The position numbers were made by a program, and so were the translations under genes. Positions 47,345 to 59,647 of a stretch of DNA of 64,000 nucleotides are shown piece after piece (the first letter of the stretch is position 1; every line of letters starts with the position of its first letter). Origin of the DNA: Dacryopinax spathularia (lineage: Eukaryota > Basidiomycota > Dacrymycetes > Dacrymycetales > Dacrymycetaceae); NCBI GenBank assembly GCA_037974965.1, contig JBBPFI010000001.1:62001-126000 (forward strand), read 5' to 3'. The notes under the pieces were generated by a model. It had not been told where the DNA came from. It saw only the letters and a list, made by a program, of their open reading frames with translations, and did no database searches.

Positions 47345-47905
47345 CTGGCAGCGCTTGGGATCGTTGGGATCATTCTCATGCAGTACAGAAATGCAACGTG
47401 TCCTCATGTTGTCATGAACTCTTTACGGTAATCGGGAGAACATACCGTCCTGATCGTAGTACTTCCACAAGATCCAATAGGACGGGTGTTCTCTTATTGT
47501 CATCACCACTTTACGGTAACTGATAGAACACCCAGGGCCCGGTTCGCAGCCGAGAAAGAAGTCTTGCTACGCCACACTAGGCCCTCGGTTGCGTCGTGCG
47601 TAAGTACGCGCGCTTGATGCGAGAGAAGAACCAACTGCCTTCCACCTGCTCGGGATCTTGGCTGTCGATGTAACCCGCTTGGATCGTTGGGATAATTCTC
47701 ATGCAGTCGCAAAGCCCAAGGTGTTCTTCTGTTGTCATCACCGCTGTTTGGTAACTGACAGAACACGCAGGCCCCGGTTCGCCGCCGACCAAGAAGTCTT
47801 GCCCGGCCACACTCCCCTCGGTTTCGCCCTGCATACGTGCGCTTGAGCCACAAGATAGCCCACTGCCTACCTCCTGACCGGCATCTTGGCTGTCCATGTC
47901 TGTCG
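47345..47905 (+). repeat. diverged direct repeats of about 235 bp
   Basis: Two fairly long copies share TTGTCATCACC (near 47498 and 47732) and CGGTTCGC, AAGAAGTCTTGC, CATCTTGGCTGTC-like words at the same offsets; a partial earlier copy starts near 47348 (GATCGTTGGGAT..TTCTCATGCAGT). On the minus strand one copy is open but has no recognisable product. Confidence 0.7.
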
Positions 47906-48077
47906 TAGATGAGCCAGAAGTGGCGCTTATCCCTCTAAGGCACGGTTCGAACCCGCGGGGCAACAATCAGTGGGGAGGTTATCGACGTGAGGAGCAGTTT
48001 CAATTCATCAGAGCGATCGCTCATTCAGTCTAGTCACCGTCGACAATGCACACGAAGTACGGGATATCCTTGAAGGG

Positions 48078-49515
48078 ATGCTCCGACGGGGCCTTAGTCG
48101 GGAGGAAATGCTTCGAGACCTACGCGAGAAGCATGGCGTTACCATCAAGTGCGTACCAAATGGATTGAGCAGCAATATGCCAATATCAATTTACATTCCG
48201 CTAGGCTACGTACTCTCTTTAATTGGATGAAACGTCTGTCGTTGGGCACCGCCCGAAGACCGCTTCACGGCGATCAGGAAATCGCAGAAGCCATCCTTGA
48301 CATCGTCCAAGATGATCTCGTTGGTCGCTGGGGGGCTGATCGTGTTGTACAAAAACTCAAACTACACAACGGACTCACTAGTGCAAAGTAGTAAGCAACC
48401 GACTCCCGACGTACTCGCCATCCATTGATATTACTCCAGCGATTTCGTGCGAAAATTCCTCCGAGCCGCCGACAAACAAGCTTCAGCTGCCCGCGGCCTG
48501 CACAGCAAACATCGTCTCCATCGAACATCTTTATGGTCCATTGGTCCGAGTGAGGAGTGGAGCGGGGATGGTCACGACAAGCTGCATCGCATGGGGTTAC
48601 CCATTTGGGGCTTACGCGATAAGGCTAGCCGGCGGGTCGTGGGCCTCTGGGTCGTACCGAACTCACGCATACAGACCGTGCCCGTGGCCTTATTTCTCAG
48701 GGCGGCACGGCAACAGGGCGGTGAGCATATCATTTGATGCTTGATGCTGCGTACCTATCTAACCGGAGAAGGTATCCCAATGAAGGTCGTTCTTGATAAG
48801 GGATCCGAGGGACATCTTCTGGGGGTTTTGCAGACACAAATGCGGTACAGAGATTTCAAAGCGAGTACCTCGTTCCGTCTAACGACTGCCGCAGCGCTCA
48901 ATACGCGCCTGATCTCAGTCCGGACCTACTGCCCCCATTCGTGACTATACGGTCGGTTCACAACATTACTATCGAGCGATCTTGGCGTCAGCTGCTTTAC
49001 TATCTTCTTTCCTCGATCCTCTTTGCCTGGGATACAGGGGTGCGTGCCGGCGTGTATCACGAAGCCGACCCCGTAGAGTAGTGAGTGCTGTCCAGCTCAA
49101 TGAATCCACTAGCGACATTGACGCCGCTTGCAGTTCGCTGGCCAGGTGGATTTGGGCGCGAATGGTTCAAGAGCAGCTTGATTTATACGTGGAGGAGCAG
49201 AACAACCACCGCATTCGACTACAGAGGACCACCCACCTGCCATCGGGAAACACTCCCAACGAGTTCTGGACCCATCCGACTGAACATGGGATGCAAGACT
49301 GCCTCATCCCCGTTCCGATCTCCGACCTGGATAACCTGATCCACAACCATACTCCAATGGGCTTGTTTCAGTTTGTGTCTGACGACATGGATTTGCTAGC
49401 TGGCGATTTGTTTCGGCGGGTAGGCGAGCCGAAGCTTACGGTACTTACGACTTGGGATATCTATTGTAAAATGTTGTATCTTTACCGGGTCGGGCAGAGT
49501 ACTATTCCCAATTGA
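48078..49515 (+). CDS. DDE integrase-type protein of the fungal 'integrase core' kind, looks whole
   Basis: Six exons (48078-48148, 48205-48390, 48440-48720, 48772-48844, 48895-49080, 49134-49515) give 392 aa with consistent phase. A helix-turn-helix-like start (LRTLFNWMKRLSLGTARRP) precedes an RNase-H-fold core: first Asp in WSGDGHDKLHRMGL, second Asp in VVLDKGSEG, and Glu in HNITIERSW. The tail NNHRIRLQRTTHLPSG..P.EFWTHP matches the family. No reverse transcriptase, capsid, terminal inverted repeat or target duplication was seen close by, so it may be a lone, spliced, possibly domesticated DNA-transposon-derived gene. The start is uncertain, since the frame is open further upstream. Confidence 0.75.
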
Positions 49516-49747
49516 CATGCTGCCGGTTCATTGTTGGGGGCAGAGGGTGGAAGGGGGGGGGGGACTGTCGAGATGGGAACTAGCGCCCGTACGGCTTTCC
49601 CCGCGGACATTGCGGACCAGACCCAATGGGTCTGACTGGTACTTTGTCGCTCTCTTAAGGCGCGTCCAGTTCCCAGAGCAAGCCCTCGCACTCTCCCTCT
49701 TCTCTCTCACACGATCTCTTCTCTCCCACGATCACCTTTCGTTCGCC

Positions 49748-50509
49748 ATGCCCAAGAGCAGTCATCCCCAGGACGACGAATGGGAGGCGCACGAGACTGC
49801 CTGCCAGGAAGGTCTAGCCTCATCCGAGGAGCATAACGAAATGGAAGTAGGAGAAGATGGAGAAGCAGATGTATGCGCTCTGTATATGCGCCGTTCTCCG
49901 GGACTGACGCTTCGCTTGTAGGCTGTTTGCGTGGATCGCTTCCTGTTGGGAGATCAGGATGCTGCAAATGTAACCGTCTCGCCGGCTTCTCCTCCTAGGA
50001 CCGACTCGGGCACTCTCTCCGCCGCCACCGATGCATATACCGCCGACTTCCTCGACGAGGACACTAGCGAAATGGACAGCCTTGCAGATGATGCCTCTAC
50101 ATCGGCCGTAAGTGCCCGACTTAGCGCATATAGTTGGCGTCTCTTATGTCTCACACAGATTCATTCCCTTGCACGACCGAGCAATGTAACACATTCCCCC
50201 TCAGCGGGATTGGTTCATCAACACGTAGCCGTCGCCGGAGTGCAGCATCGACGAGTTAACGAAGAGAAGGTGAAGATCTGGGTGGCGCGTCTTTCCGACC
50301 ACCCTCTGATCAAGGAGGCGCTCTTTCGTGCTCTCCTTCTGGACACTGGCCTTCCCCGTGGCCCCGAATACCCTGTCATATCTACCGTCATACAGCTTTC
50401 CGACGCCCTCAAGGAGCCGGATCCGACGCTTGTCGACGTCCGTCAGCTCGTCCAGACATTGGGAGAAACCGTCACCGAGTATCTTCAGCACATTCTCTCA
50501 AGCACCTAA
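49748..50509 (+). CDS. small acidic protein of unknown function
   Basis: Three exons (49748-49870, 49922-50107, 50159-50509), 219 aa, all in phase. The first 95 residues are rich in Asp/Glu/Ser (ADFLDEDTSEMDSLADDAST) and likely disordered. The C-terminal 100 residues look helical (VNEEKVKIWVARLSDHPLI, VDVRQLVQTLGETVTEYLQH) and could form a small bundle. No signal peptide and no named family. A pyrimidine-rich 5' flank and a good ATG context (CGCCATGCCC) support it. Confidence 0.6.
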
Positions 50510-50956
50510 CCTACCACCACGTCGGTCCCGGTCGTGTTCCTCGAGGAGTGTCAGTCACGTCGCATGAACATTTCTCGTCGGTTCTTTGATGTCTTCTCCC
50601 TCTCCCTGTAACGTTGTCGAGCACTCAAAACACTTTTATTCATACATTATGGTAGAGCATGATTCGGCCTTTATCCCATAAGCCTTCTTCAGGGTGCGGC
50701 GTCACGTAACTCTTTGCCTTATATGAACAGACTCTCACTTTAGACACGCGTAAATCTGCCACATGAACCTTGCTTCCGAGAGGCTGGCATAAGCGCCCAG
50801 CGACAATCGCGCCACATGATTCTCACGGATGATTTTAAAGCGCGTTCGGATTAGTGTTTGTAGTGAGCGTGAGCACAGTACTTCCACTACCTGGTTCTCT
50901 TGCATGTACACAAACAGCCCAACCTAGTCAAGCTTGCTGCGTCTCCAATATTTCTG
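50510..50956. other. intergenic
   Basis: No gene seen between the acidic protein and the third F-box-like gene. Confidence 0.45.
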
Positions 50957-52203
50957 ATGGAAGCTTGGCGTGGGTGGCCGGATGGCACTCCGTCGTTGAA
51001 CCCGCTCCTGCGCATCACGAATGGACACGCGAGGCCCGCGCGGGTGCCCCGGGACGGCTCGTCGGACTGCAGCGAACTGCAGGCACTGGCCTCGCCTCCG
51101 ACGATCGGCTCTGAAAAACATAGCGTATGAATGGACCTCAATAAGACCGTGTATGCGCTAACCCCTTGCAGCCGCTAGGTGTCACAGCACGACCCAGTGA
51201 GAGCCAGGCGTCTGCGGCAAACTGCTATTTTACGACCGATGTTCGCTCAGAAATACATGCAGGGGCACTGTATGGTCCACAGAACAGCCCATCAATCGAA
51301 GAACCTCTCCTTATCAAGCACCTCGTGGTTAGCCCGACGAGCAGTGTTCGCTTTGAGGCAGTGTTGACAGAAATGCGTGACGTGACGTTGTTGAAAGACG
51401 TTCTCGACAATTCAGGAGACCGCCTTTCTACAACGCCGGGAAACTCTGCCAGTGACCTCGGTCTCTGTGATGAAGTGCTATTAAACAATCATCCGACATA
51501 TCGAGATATCGTCAATCCGCCGCCTCTCCGAGAACTCGTGGTGACCGCCGACGGCATTGATATGGTCGACTCCGCGATCATGGTCATCACAGGTAGCGCC
51601 CTCGTCAACAATCTTCAGTCTGTAACGATCGCTGTGTCGACCGCCTCCTCGAACACTCCTGATGGAAACGGAATTATTTCCCTTCGAGATCTGACGGCTT
51701 GTACGCAACTCAAGCACCTCCGCCTGGTCTGCAACCGGCTGGACGTCGTGGACGCTGATTTGGCCCATTTTGCAGAATCATGCAAACATCTCGAAACCTT
51801 CACGTGTGAGTGGGAACCAACCCTCGACGCTCATGGGCGCGCCATCCGAGCGAGAGAATTCGAGTCCCGACTCAGCCTGCAAGGCATCATACATATGGCG
51901 TCTATGAACGGGAGCCTACGCCAAATCAAGCTTCCCGTGGTGGGAAGAATGCAGATACCGACATCATCGCCATCGGCTCATCAGAGGCCAGTCATGCATC
52001 TTCACCTTCAAGACATCAGCCTCCGCTCTAGCCTGGAGGCAGCTGTGCTTCTCCGTCGTATGCCTACATGGTTGGTGTTGAAGGTCGACGCTCTGCGCGC
52101 AGCACATTGTCTGAATACAGCGCGGGAGTACTTGGCCAGATCCCACCAGAATCAAGTCGCATGGGGCAAGGAACTGAATACGCAGCGGACTTGTAGTCAC
52201 TGA
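50957..52203 (+). CDS. F-box/LRR-like family member, copy 3, diverged
   Basis: The second exon (51172-52203) is secure. It carries Leu-rich stretches and a block that parallels F-box-like copies 1 and 2: LTACTQLKHLRLVCNRL..CKHLETFTCEWEP..LSLQGIIHMASMNGSLRQIKL corresponds to LQECKRLKDFSFRF..LYYLRCEWKG..ISIQDVLELS. The first exon (50957-51124, MEAWRGWPDG) joins in phase through a 47-base intron, but it shows no clear F-box, so the gene may be 5'-truncated or rebuilt. The model gives 399 aa. Substrate-receptor function is inferred only from the paralogues. Confidence 0.55.
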
Positions 52204-52224
52204 AGGAAAGGGTAGATGGAGCAG

Positions 52225-52298
52225 TAATAAGAACGCTTTTGAACACCGAGAAGAGGAATCGTGAGAACGCTTTTCTACACCGAGAAGAGGAATCGTCA
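52225..52298 (+). repeat. tandem duplication of a 35-base unit
   Basis: Two adjacent copies of AACGCTTTTNNACACCGAGA followed by AGAGGAATCGT, located between two convergent genes. They differ at a few bases. A terminator-like or processing role is possible but not shown. Confidence 0.75.
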
Positions 52299-52518
52299 AC
52301 AGATATTCATAACAGCACTCCTATATAAGGACGAAAAGGCCGTTTCGTTTCATTTTACATGTGCACCCCGAGCCATCCTTGATCCGCTCACAGCATGCCA
52401 AAGCATCTCCCACAATCGATTCACGGCGTGGGCCTGGGAATCACAGTGAGAGTACGGTCGAACTTCTTCACATCCTGGCTCGTCTTGAACTGGAAACCTC
52501 TTCAGTTCCCTGGAACTC

Positions 52519-55500
52519 TCATTGGCTGGGAACAAGGGTACATACACCTGAAGCCTTGAAGTTCGCAATTTCTAAGCCGGACCTGGATGTTGCACGAGAG
52601 CAAGCGGTATAGGCTTGACCTGGCAATGTGCTTGGTAAGAGAGTCTACTTGTAGCGGAGATGAGGGGGATACACACCGTCCTCCTTGGCGCCCGTCATAT
52701 CGTACCGCACACGATCCGATTGTATGCCTTGGGCTTTGTGCGTCGTCAGCGCAAATGCGGGTATAAGACAAACCTGAGTTAGATAAGCAGATGAGCCTGT
52801 TCAGCGGACAGGAGACATTCACCTGGTCCCTCGTCGCGGTACCCTTCGCGTCCGTGTTCCGGAAGATATGGCGATGGACGAGCTCCACTCGCACTTTACC
52901 AGAGCCGGAGACGAGGAACTTTACGAGGGGCAGCCGCTCTTCCTTATCTTCTTCTCCGTCGGGGGGATCAGATGCTTGGCCTTCTCGGAAGACGCATCCA
53001 CGACGATTCCACTCTGTCTCTGACATAAAGGCCAAGACGATTCCTCGAGTACCGTTCACCATCTCTCGGTCATGAGGATAATTGATCACGAGCATCACTG
53101 GTGTTCTGACTTTGAGATATAATCGAGGTGGCGCCATGAAGTCCTCAAACAAGGCTTGCTGCGCCTCGATGTCGTATCGGACAGTGCAGGTGTCTTTCGC
53201 TTTGAAAACGACTCTCTCCCCAGGGAGGTTGTCTATGTACTCCATGTTGGCGCGAAACGTGGCCGCTTTGGTATTGTATCTGTGCACACCATGAGTATCA
53301 CGATTGACAGTCCCGGGAGCGTGACCTCACATTTCCAGGGGTGGGATACCATCGGGATATATCTTTCGATCCAGCAGTCCCGCACGTATGATCCATAGCC
53401 GGGCGGGTTTATCCTCGATTTCACCCATCCTCATGTGTTGAAGGATAGTAAGAAACGCTAGATGAGGTGATCAGTGACGGCCATCAACATCAATATTTCA
53501 TAGCTCACTGGGCTCCCTTTGACGGAAGACATATGTTAGGCGGATGCAATTTTCGGGTAAGAATACTTCTGTCCAATCCCTTGACTCGAAGGCATAGGAC
53601 TCTTTAAATCCCTTTCCCACTGGCGGCAACTGGAAGAAATCACCCGTCGCGATCACCTGTCATATTTGAGAAGTGAAGGCGGGCGTTGTGGTGTATGACA
53701 CACCTGCATTCCTCCAAAAGGCGCATTCATTCTGCCCCTGACGGCGCTGGTCACGTAATTCGATAGCCCAAATATGCCGGCGGATATCATTGACACTGAG
53801 ATCGAGTAAGTGTGGTTCCGAACGAAGCAAACCATGTCACGCACATTCCTCAATGAAAAGAACCTTTTTGCATCTTATCTCCTTCACCCGGTAGGGCCTG
53901 CGTAGAACCTTACCGTAGATGTCATGGGCCAAACCCTCACCCCATCCGATGCCCGTGAAGGAATGAAGGGTGCATCCTCCCAGCGGAACAGCTGCAATGC
54001 CAGTCGACGCGGTCACCGCGACCTCGTCGGGAGAGTAACGCTCTTGCATGAGGGTGATCAGGTGCTTCAAGAGGAGCGATTTCCCGCACCCTATTCTCAG
54101 AGTTAGCACGGACATAGTAGCTGGTACAGAGTCGCTCTGCACACCTGCAGGCCCAGTAAAGAAAACATTTTCGCCTGCCAGAACTCGCTGAATCACTGCC
54201 TTCTGCTCGTAGGTGAACTTTGGTTCACTCGTCTGCGGGACAGCGGTGGGACTGGGAGCGTCCTGACGAGGTACGGTGCGGACATCGGTACTTTGATGAT
54301 CTGAGGACCGTTTGAATTAAGATGTGAACGTCAAACGCTGTCAGAGAACATAACTCACCCTTTATACCAAGTGTGACCGCTACCGTTGGTTGCCGGGTTG
54401 AGGGCGTTCGCTTGGGTGATACCTTGCCTGATATAGAGACAGAAGTAGGATCACGGGAAGGCACGGCTGGTCCCTTTCGCTTCTCCCCTCCACCCACTCT
54501 ATCAGTAGCCGGTGTGGAGCTAACGTCCGGCTGTGCAGGTGGGTGAGACGAGCCCGATCCTGAACTTTGTCCAGAAGGTACAACTTGCTCCGATCGCTTC
54601 TCCCCTCCACCCACTCTATCAGTAGCCGCTGTCGAGCTAGCGGCCGACTTGGCGGGCGGGCGAGACAGACTCGGTCCTGAGCTAGGTCCAGGAGGAACGA
54701 CTTGGCCCGATTCCTTCTTCCCTCCACCCACTCTCTGTATAGCTGCTGTCGAGCTAGCGGCCGGCTTGGCAGGTGGGCGAGACGAGCTCGATCCGGAACT
54801 CTGTCCTGGAGGAACAAGATTCGACACGATTGGCAGGGGGTGGAGTGTACTGTGCGAATTTCTGCCAGCAACAATGTCGGAATACAGCGGCGGAGTGGCA
54901 GCAGATCGTTCTTGGGATTTATCCTTGAATTCCGGGTGAGGGTTATCACCTGCATAAGCTTATCATTATCAGCAGAAGGAGCCAGATACTCGCTGCGTAC
55001 CAGTGAACGTGACTGGCTTGTTGGCCGACCTCTCAGAGTATTGGTTGTGATCGCCTGCGGGTGTCATAGGGCCGTCGGAGGGAGTTTCTTTAGGAGTGAA
55101 GGGTTCCATAGGCTTGTCTCCAACCGAATTCAGAGGATCCGCACTGGGCTGCGGGGGAGGTAACGGCCGAATGGCTGGTGCGACACCTTTGGGTGCTAGT
55201 TAGCTGTAACGTCTTCGACCAATGGTTTGTCAACTTACTTTTCGACACACCAGGAAGAGAGAGAATATCCGTGGTTTCCGCGTGCTTCTCAGAAAGTGAA
55301 GCATCTGTTGCCTCCGAAATGGCAGAACGGGCACTCTTGTCGCCCAGCGGCTTGAGACGTCTCGGTCGGGGTTGGGGCCTCGGAAGCGGTGCGGGCGGCG
55401 GAAGCACAGAGCTCATATCTTGGCCAAGAAGTCAGTGAAGCCCGTACTGACTAAAAGCGTTCCACCTACGTTCCGGCCCCGAAGCGGAAGTTGGTTCAGT

Positions 55501-56474
55501 GTGTTTCGGCGTCGAGACGCTCGTTAAAGGTGCAGTGTTTGTCACCTCAGTCTCTCGGTCCGAGGTACACCGCCCGGCGGATTTCCCCTGGGCTATTGTA
55601 TCCGGAGCAGGCGAGGAAACTCTAGCGACCGACACAGTCGACTTGGCGAGTACAACAGCTGGTCGAGGTGCGGGTCCTATCGTCTCGGGCTGACGGACAT
55701 CGTCTCCTGCGGAACGCGAAGGTACAGGGTCGGGTTGTTCAGTGCGAGGTGAGGTACGTGGTGCTGCAGAAACATCTTCCACGTTGACTGATGAGAGTCG
55801 CCGTTAGTCTTAGTAGTGAATGATGAAGTTAATGGACTAACCTGGATCTGCCGGTACTTTGCTCGGCAATGCAGCGTCTCGTCCTGGCGCCTCCATCACT
55901 ACCGCCTCCTTTATCTGGCCATTGTCGACGAGAGGAGCCTCATTGAATGGGAAAACTTGAGGCGGTACCAGGATGGACTGGGGGGGAGTGTGAGAGACAA
56001 TGTCTCCATTGTCGGCGGTTGATGGCAGACCGCGTTTCAAAGATACACCACCTTGACTCTCAGCATAAGTCCCAGCTTTGGTGATGTACAGAGGCCCGAC
56101 CATCACGCACCAGTGGTTGAACTTGCGCCTTGCTCCGCTGCTGTCTCCTGAATCCTCGTTGTATCATCTTTGGTAAGCGTTGGCTTAGCCAGAAAGCGTG
56201 GGGCTGATGAACGCAGTTGGAGCTCGAGAGCGCGAAAGCCCAGACCGTTCCGAAGCTGGGGCGTGGAATTTAGTAGGAGATGGCGTCGGTCATCTTCCTC
56301 TCGGAGCAAGGCGCCATTTTGGAGCAGATCTGTGGCCGAGAGCCAGAATAGCTCCTCGAGCATACTAGTGGTGTTGCGACCAGATGTTGTGTCGCAGTTG
56401 AGTCGCGACGGATCGAGCGCGTTTATGATAGTGGCGTTGTTGACATTCATGTCTTGGTTCGTCTCACATACCAT
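52519..56474 (-). CDS. PIF1: Pif1-type DNA helicase with long disordered N-terminus
   Basis: Fourteen exons from 56474 to 52519 join in phase to 1098 aa. The C-terminal 470 residues are a full SF1B helicase: FTYEQKAVIQRVLAGENVFF, Walker A GPAGCGKS (near 676), VLFIEELSMI, the Pif1 signature VIATGDFFQLPPV, LTYVFRQ, PVMLVINYP..VNGTRGIV, ALTTHKAQGIQSD (near 1041) and AYTACSRATSRSGLEIANF. Pif1 enzymes unwind DNA 5' to 3' and act on telomeres, G-quadruplexes and mitochondrial DNA. The first 620 residues are Pro/Ser/Thr-rich, with a 39-residue tandem repeat (about three copies) encoded at 54478-54830. No Rep domain is present, so it is not a Helitron protein. Confidence 0.88.
54478..54830 (-). repeat. 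117-bp in-frame tandem repeat inside the Pif1-type gene
   Basis: Landmark TCCCCTCCACCC recurs at 54484 and 54601 and, with one change, at 54718: exactly 117 bases apart. It encodes a 39-residue Ser/Pro/Gly-rich unit containing RVGGG(E/K)K and SSG.S..PPAKPA. The copies are still similar, so the array is young. Confidence 0.9.
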
Positions 56475-56545
56475 TCTTGGTACGCGTCAGAGCAACGAGC
56501 GTTTCAGAATAGCCACTCTTCTACGTACTTCTTTTCTAATGCCGG
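56475..56545. promoter_or_regulatory. 71-base spacer between two divergent start codons
   Basis: The Pif1-type gene (minus, start 56474) and the 953-aa gene (plus, start 56546) begin only 71 bases apart. The two promoters and 5' leaders must overlap, so some shared control is likely. Confidence 0.5.
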
Positions 56546-59500
56546 ATGGACGCCTCTCTCTTTCTGGATCTCGAGCAAGAATATGGTGGGGACGATGCGC
56601 AGCTCGACATCCACCTTTTTATGCCGGTCATCGTTGAAAATATCCTGCAAGCCCTAGGAGACGACACGTCCACTTCGAATCCTCCGTCGATGCTGACGCA
56701 CTCTTCAAGGCAGAAATGGGAAGGAGTTGTGGTGCGCATTGTTCCATCATATCTTAAGATTGCTTCTCACTCTGCCGAGAATGCGTTGCTTGTCTTCTAC
56801 CACCACAGCTGCACACTCGAATACCTGCCCTCGACACTGACGCCCTTGATCGAGCGGATTTTGAGGTCCAGCGAGTATGCGATTCGGCATGTGCAGTTGC
56901 CTATGCAGGATGCTATTGGCCTCGACCTGCATTGGCTGCCGAAGGAGCCCTTCTCTGCTTTCCTTCCTTCCGCCGAATGGGAGTTCTCAGCGGAACCGAG
57001 TGGCATAAGGAAGGCGGACGGTCTGCTATCAGGGTTATATTACGAAGGAGCGGGTGGGAGGCAGGAGTTCTTTGTCTCATGGCAAGATCGCATGAGGCTC
57101 CTACACGGCGATCTCTTTCTCAACCTGCTGCAATACGCACCAGCGTTGCCAAATCTTAGGGACGGCGATGCGAAGGAAGGAAAATTGGCACTCGAGGTGT
57201 ATCGCCGCTTATGGGTACGGGATGCTTATCTCTCCGAACAAATCTTGCTCATACATCTTCAAGGATATCGCCCACGAAACAGCACGGGATCTTCATCTGG
57301 CTGAATGGGCCGGTCAACTGCGTGCAAGACTCGTACAGCATGCGCATTACGAGCGCGATGCCATCTGGGCCTTCGGTCTGGATAGAGCCGACACTCTGAT
57401 GGCTAGGGACTGGATGTACCAGGATACCATCGACTACGTATATGGGCGAAGCACGTTGTTACTTCGAGAGGCTTTAGAGCAGACGAGCTCGACCACGAAC
57501 AGCCCCTGGTGGGAGCCTGTCGACGACTATATACTACAGCGTATGACTCGTGCCTTAAGTCGGGAGTTCTTGCCTCGGCTGGAGGCGACGCTCCTACCCG
57601 AGGAAGGAGAGTGGAGTAAGGACGTAGATCCGCGTTCGGCGCATTGGTATCTGCAGTCCCGGTGCGACATCTGGGTACGCATATCCATATACCCCTGCTA
57701 GCTTCGTGACTGATCGGCGACAGATCATCTATTTGTTACAATGCTTCCTCAACCGCATACCGCCAGCAAGGCCGATGATGCTCATCTTCGGACGTTTTCT
57801 GGACCAACTGTCCCAACTCTACGGGACGCGACAAGCTCAGGGTACGATACCTTTAGAGCTCCTACCAACGCGATATCTCCCCACGTCAGTGGAGCGATTC
57901 AGCGGGAAGATAGGCGGGATGCGGAAGCACGGTCCGGTGAGAATGAAAGTCCAGTTTTGGCTGGCACGTCTCGACTCCATCAGTAGTCACCTGAACGATG
58001 GTGGGCCCGACATTGAAAAGCTGGATAAGTTACATAAGGCATGCGGCGATATCGTACGTGTTACCTAATCAATATGGCTGTCAATAACACGTCACTAGGG
58101 GCTGATCTTCACCTCTTTTCTCGCGGACGCGCTTGACAGTGCTCCAGAGGTACTTCAGCGGAGAGTGATGGAAATTCTCCTCAAGAGCCATGAGTTATCC
58201 GTCCAATGCCCGTCCCTTCGAGATGTTTTACCCGATCCCCGAGTGATGCCATCTTTTTGGCTCGCAAAGATGGCATTCCATTTCAAGCTGGTCTCCATTG
58301 CAGACTGGAAGACAGCTGCCGTCGAGCGGAGGCACAGAAAAAAGACGCGGCCAGAATCACCAGAAGACGTTCGCCAACGGGACGGTGACTCTCATGGTGA
58401 CCTTACACGCACTCTTGCTGAGCCAAGGGAGCTGAAGAAGGCCGGAGGAGGTGGAGTTCACCTAGCTGGATACGAGGACGATATGATGGACATAGACAGC
58501 GGTGCACCGGATGGTTCGACATCGGGAACTTGTACGGGTGCATGGGAGACGAGTGTCCCGGCTGACACAATTGAGGAAGGCCTCCCGGTACCGATGGATA
58601 TTGACGACGAGCCGGCCGCTCCAGTTGCCCAGAAAAGCGATGACGAGATCGACGGCGAAAGCACGAAGAAAGGCCCACGTAACACCACGAAGGATGCGGC
58701 TCCAGCCGCACGCGGGCGGTGTACGCCAACAATTGTCAGTTGCACTTTCGTTCCCGCTGTATCTCTGCGGCCGGTGCTCGATGATCCGAGACGATCTCAG
58801 CCAAAGTGGAAAGACTACTATGAGCGCGGTCCTTGGAACATATCAAATCGTGATGTCCGTATCGCTGCGACTGCAGAAGAAGGAGCCAGGGGTAAACTTC
58901 CTCCCTATACGCCCAAGATGGATCGAGCCGGGTTCCGTGTATGGCTACCTGTCATTCTCACAAACCCGAATGACTTCTCAGCCGAGACAGTGCGCCGATA
59001 TGGGATGGTTCTGGTCCAGTTTTCGAACGGTACGGTTGTTGAGGTGAGAACGCTCCTTCGTTTTTGGCGTTTGCCTGCTTATTTCAGTCAATAGGTTGCG
59101 CATGGAATCTACCGTTGCACGCGCTGTATGCAAGGGCAGGGCAAGCGCAGCAAATTGTTCGACTCGCCCTGGTTCGAGTTTTGCTGGCGCGTCCCAGGTG
59201 ACAGTTGCCATCCATGCAAGATCAAGAATAAGCCCTGTCAATTCCGCAATGCCAAATGCGATAGAAGTAAGTGATGACTTTGTCAGACTTCATGGACTAA
59301 CGCGCTAAGTAGTCGCTCCCTTGGTTTGGGACAGCCCTTTGGTCGGCAAGCAAGCTATGCGTGCGTTGCCTACTGCGGAGCGAATTCAGCGGATACTTGG
59401 ACCCGGCTTAGGGATAGGCGAGCCTCTGCCGATGTCAAAGAACGCTCAACAGGCTCTGCGCAAAAGGGAGTCACTTGAGAATCAGAGCAAGGCCAACGAG

Positions 59501-59647
59501 CGCCGAAACGCAGTTACGGTTTCAACTGGTAGGCGCGATGACGATGAAGGCGAGGACGGCGAGCCAATGTTGGTAGAGATGCCGGATCTCGATGACGAGG
59601 ACGATGATCAGTACGCGGATGAAAGTAATGAGGAGGAGGAAGATTAG
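56546..59647 (+). CDS. 953-aa protein of unknown function with C-terminal Cys cluster
   Basis: Six exons (56546-57214, 57264-57674, 57724-58053, 58099-59043, 59095-59266, 59313-59647) join in phase to 953 aa. The first 470 residues look helical and globular (FMPVIVENILQALG, DYILQRMTRALSREFLP) with no known motif. A disordered acidic stretch follows, with two MDID repeats (DDMMDIDSG, VPMDIDDEP). Residues about 786-842 form a Cys-rich unit with the order CTRC..FEFCWRVPGDSCHPCK..KPC..AKCDR, probably zinc-binding. The tail is strongly acidic (LDDEDDDQYADESNEEEED). A DNA- or chromatin-linked role is suggested only by the Cys unit and the helicase next door. No family recognised. Confidence 0.75.

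Noticed and set aside
47930-47975. tRNA-like T-arm (GGTTCGAACCC) on the plus strand
   Set aside because: The T-stem has a mismatch and no anticodon arm, D-arm or acceptor stem can be folded around it.
48078-49515. Retroelement integrase
   Set aside because: No reverse transcriptase, protease or capsid-type sequence and no long terminal repeats nearby; the spliced layout fits a DNA-transposon-derived integrase.
52519-56474. Helitron
   Set aside because: Only the Pif1-type helicase is present; no Rep domain, and no Helitron ends were seen.
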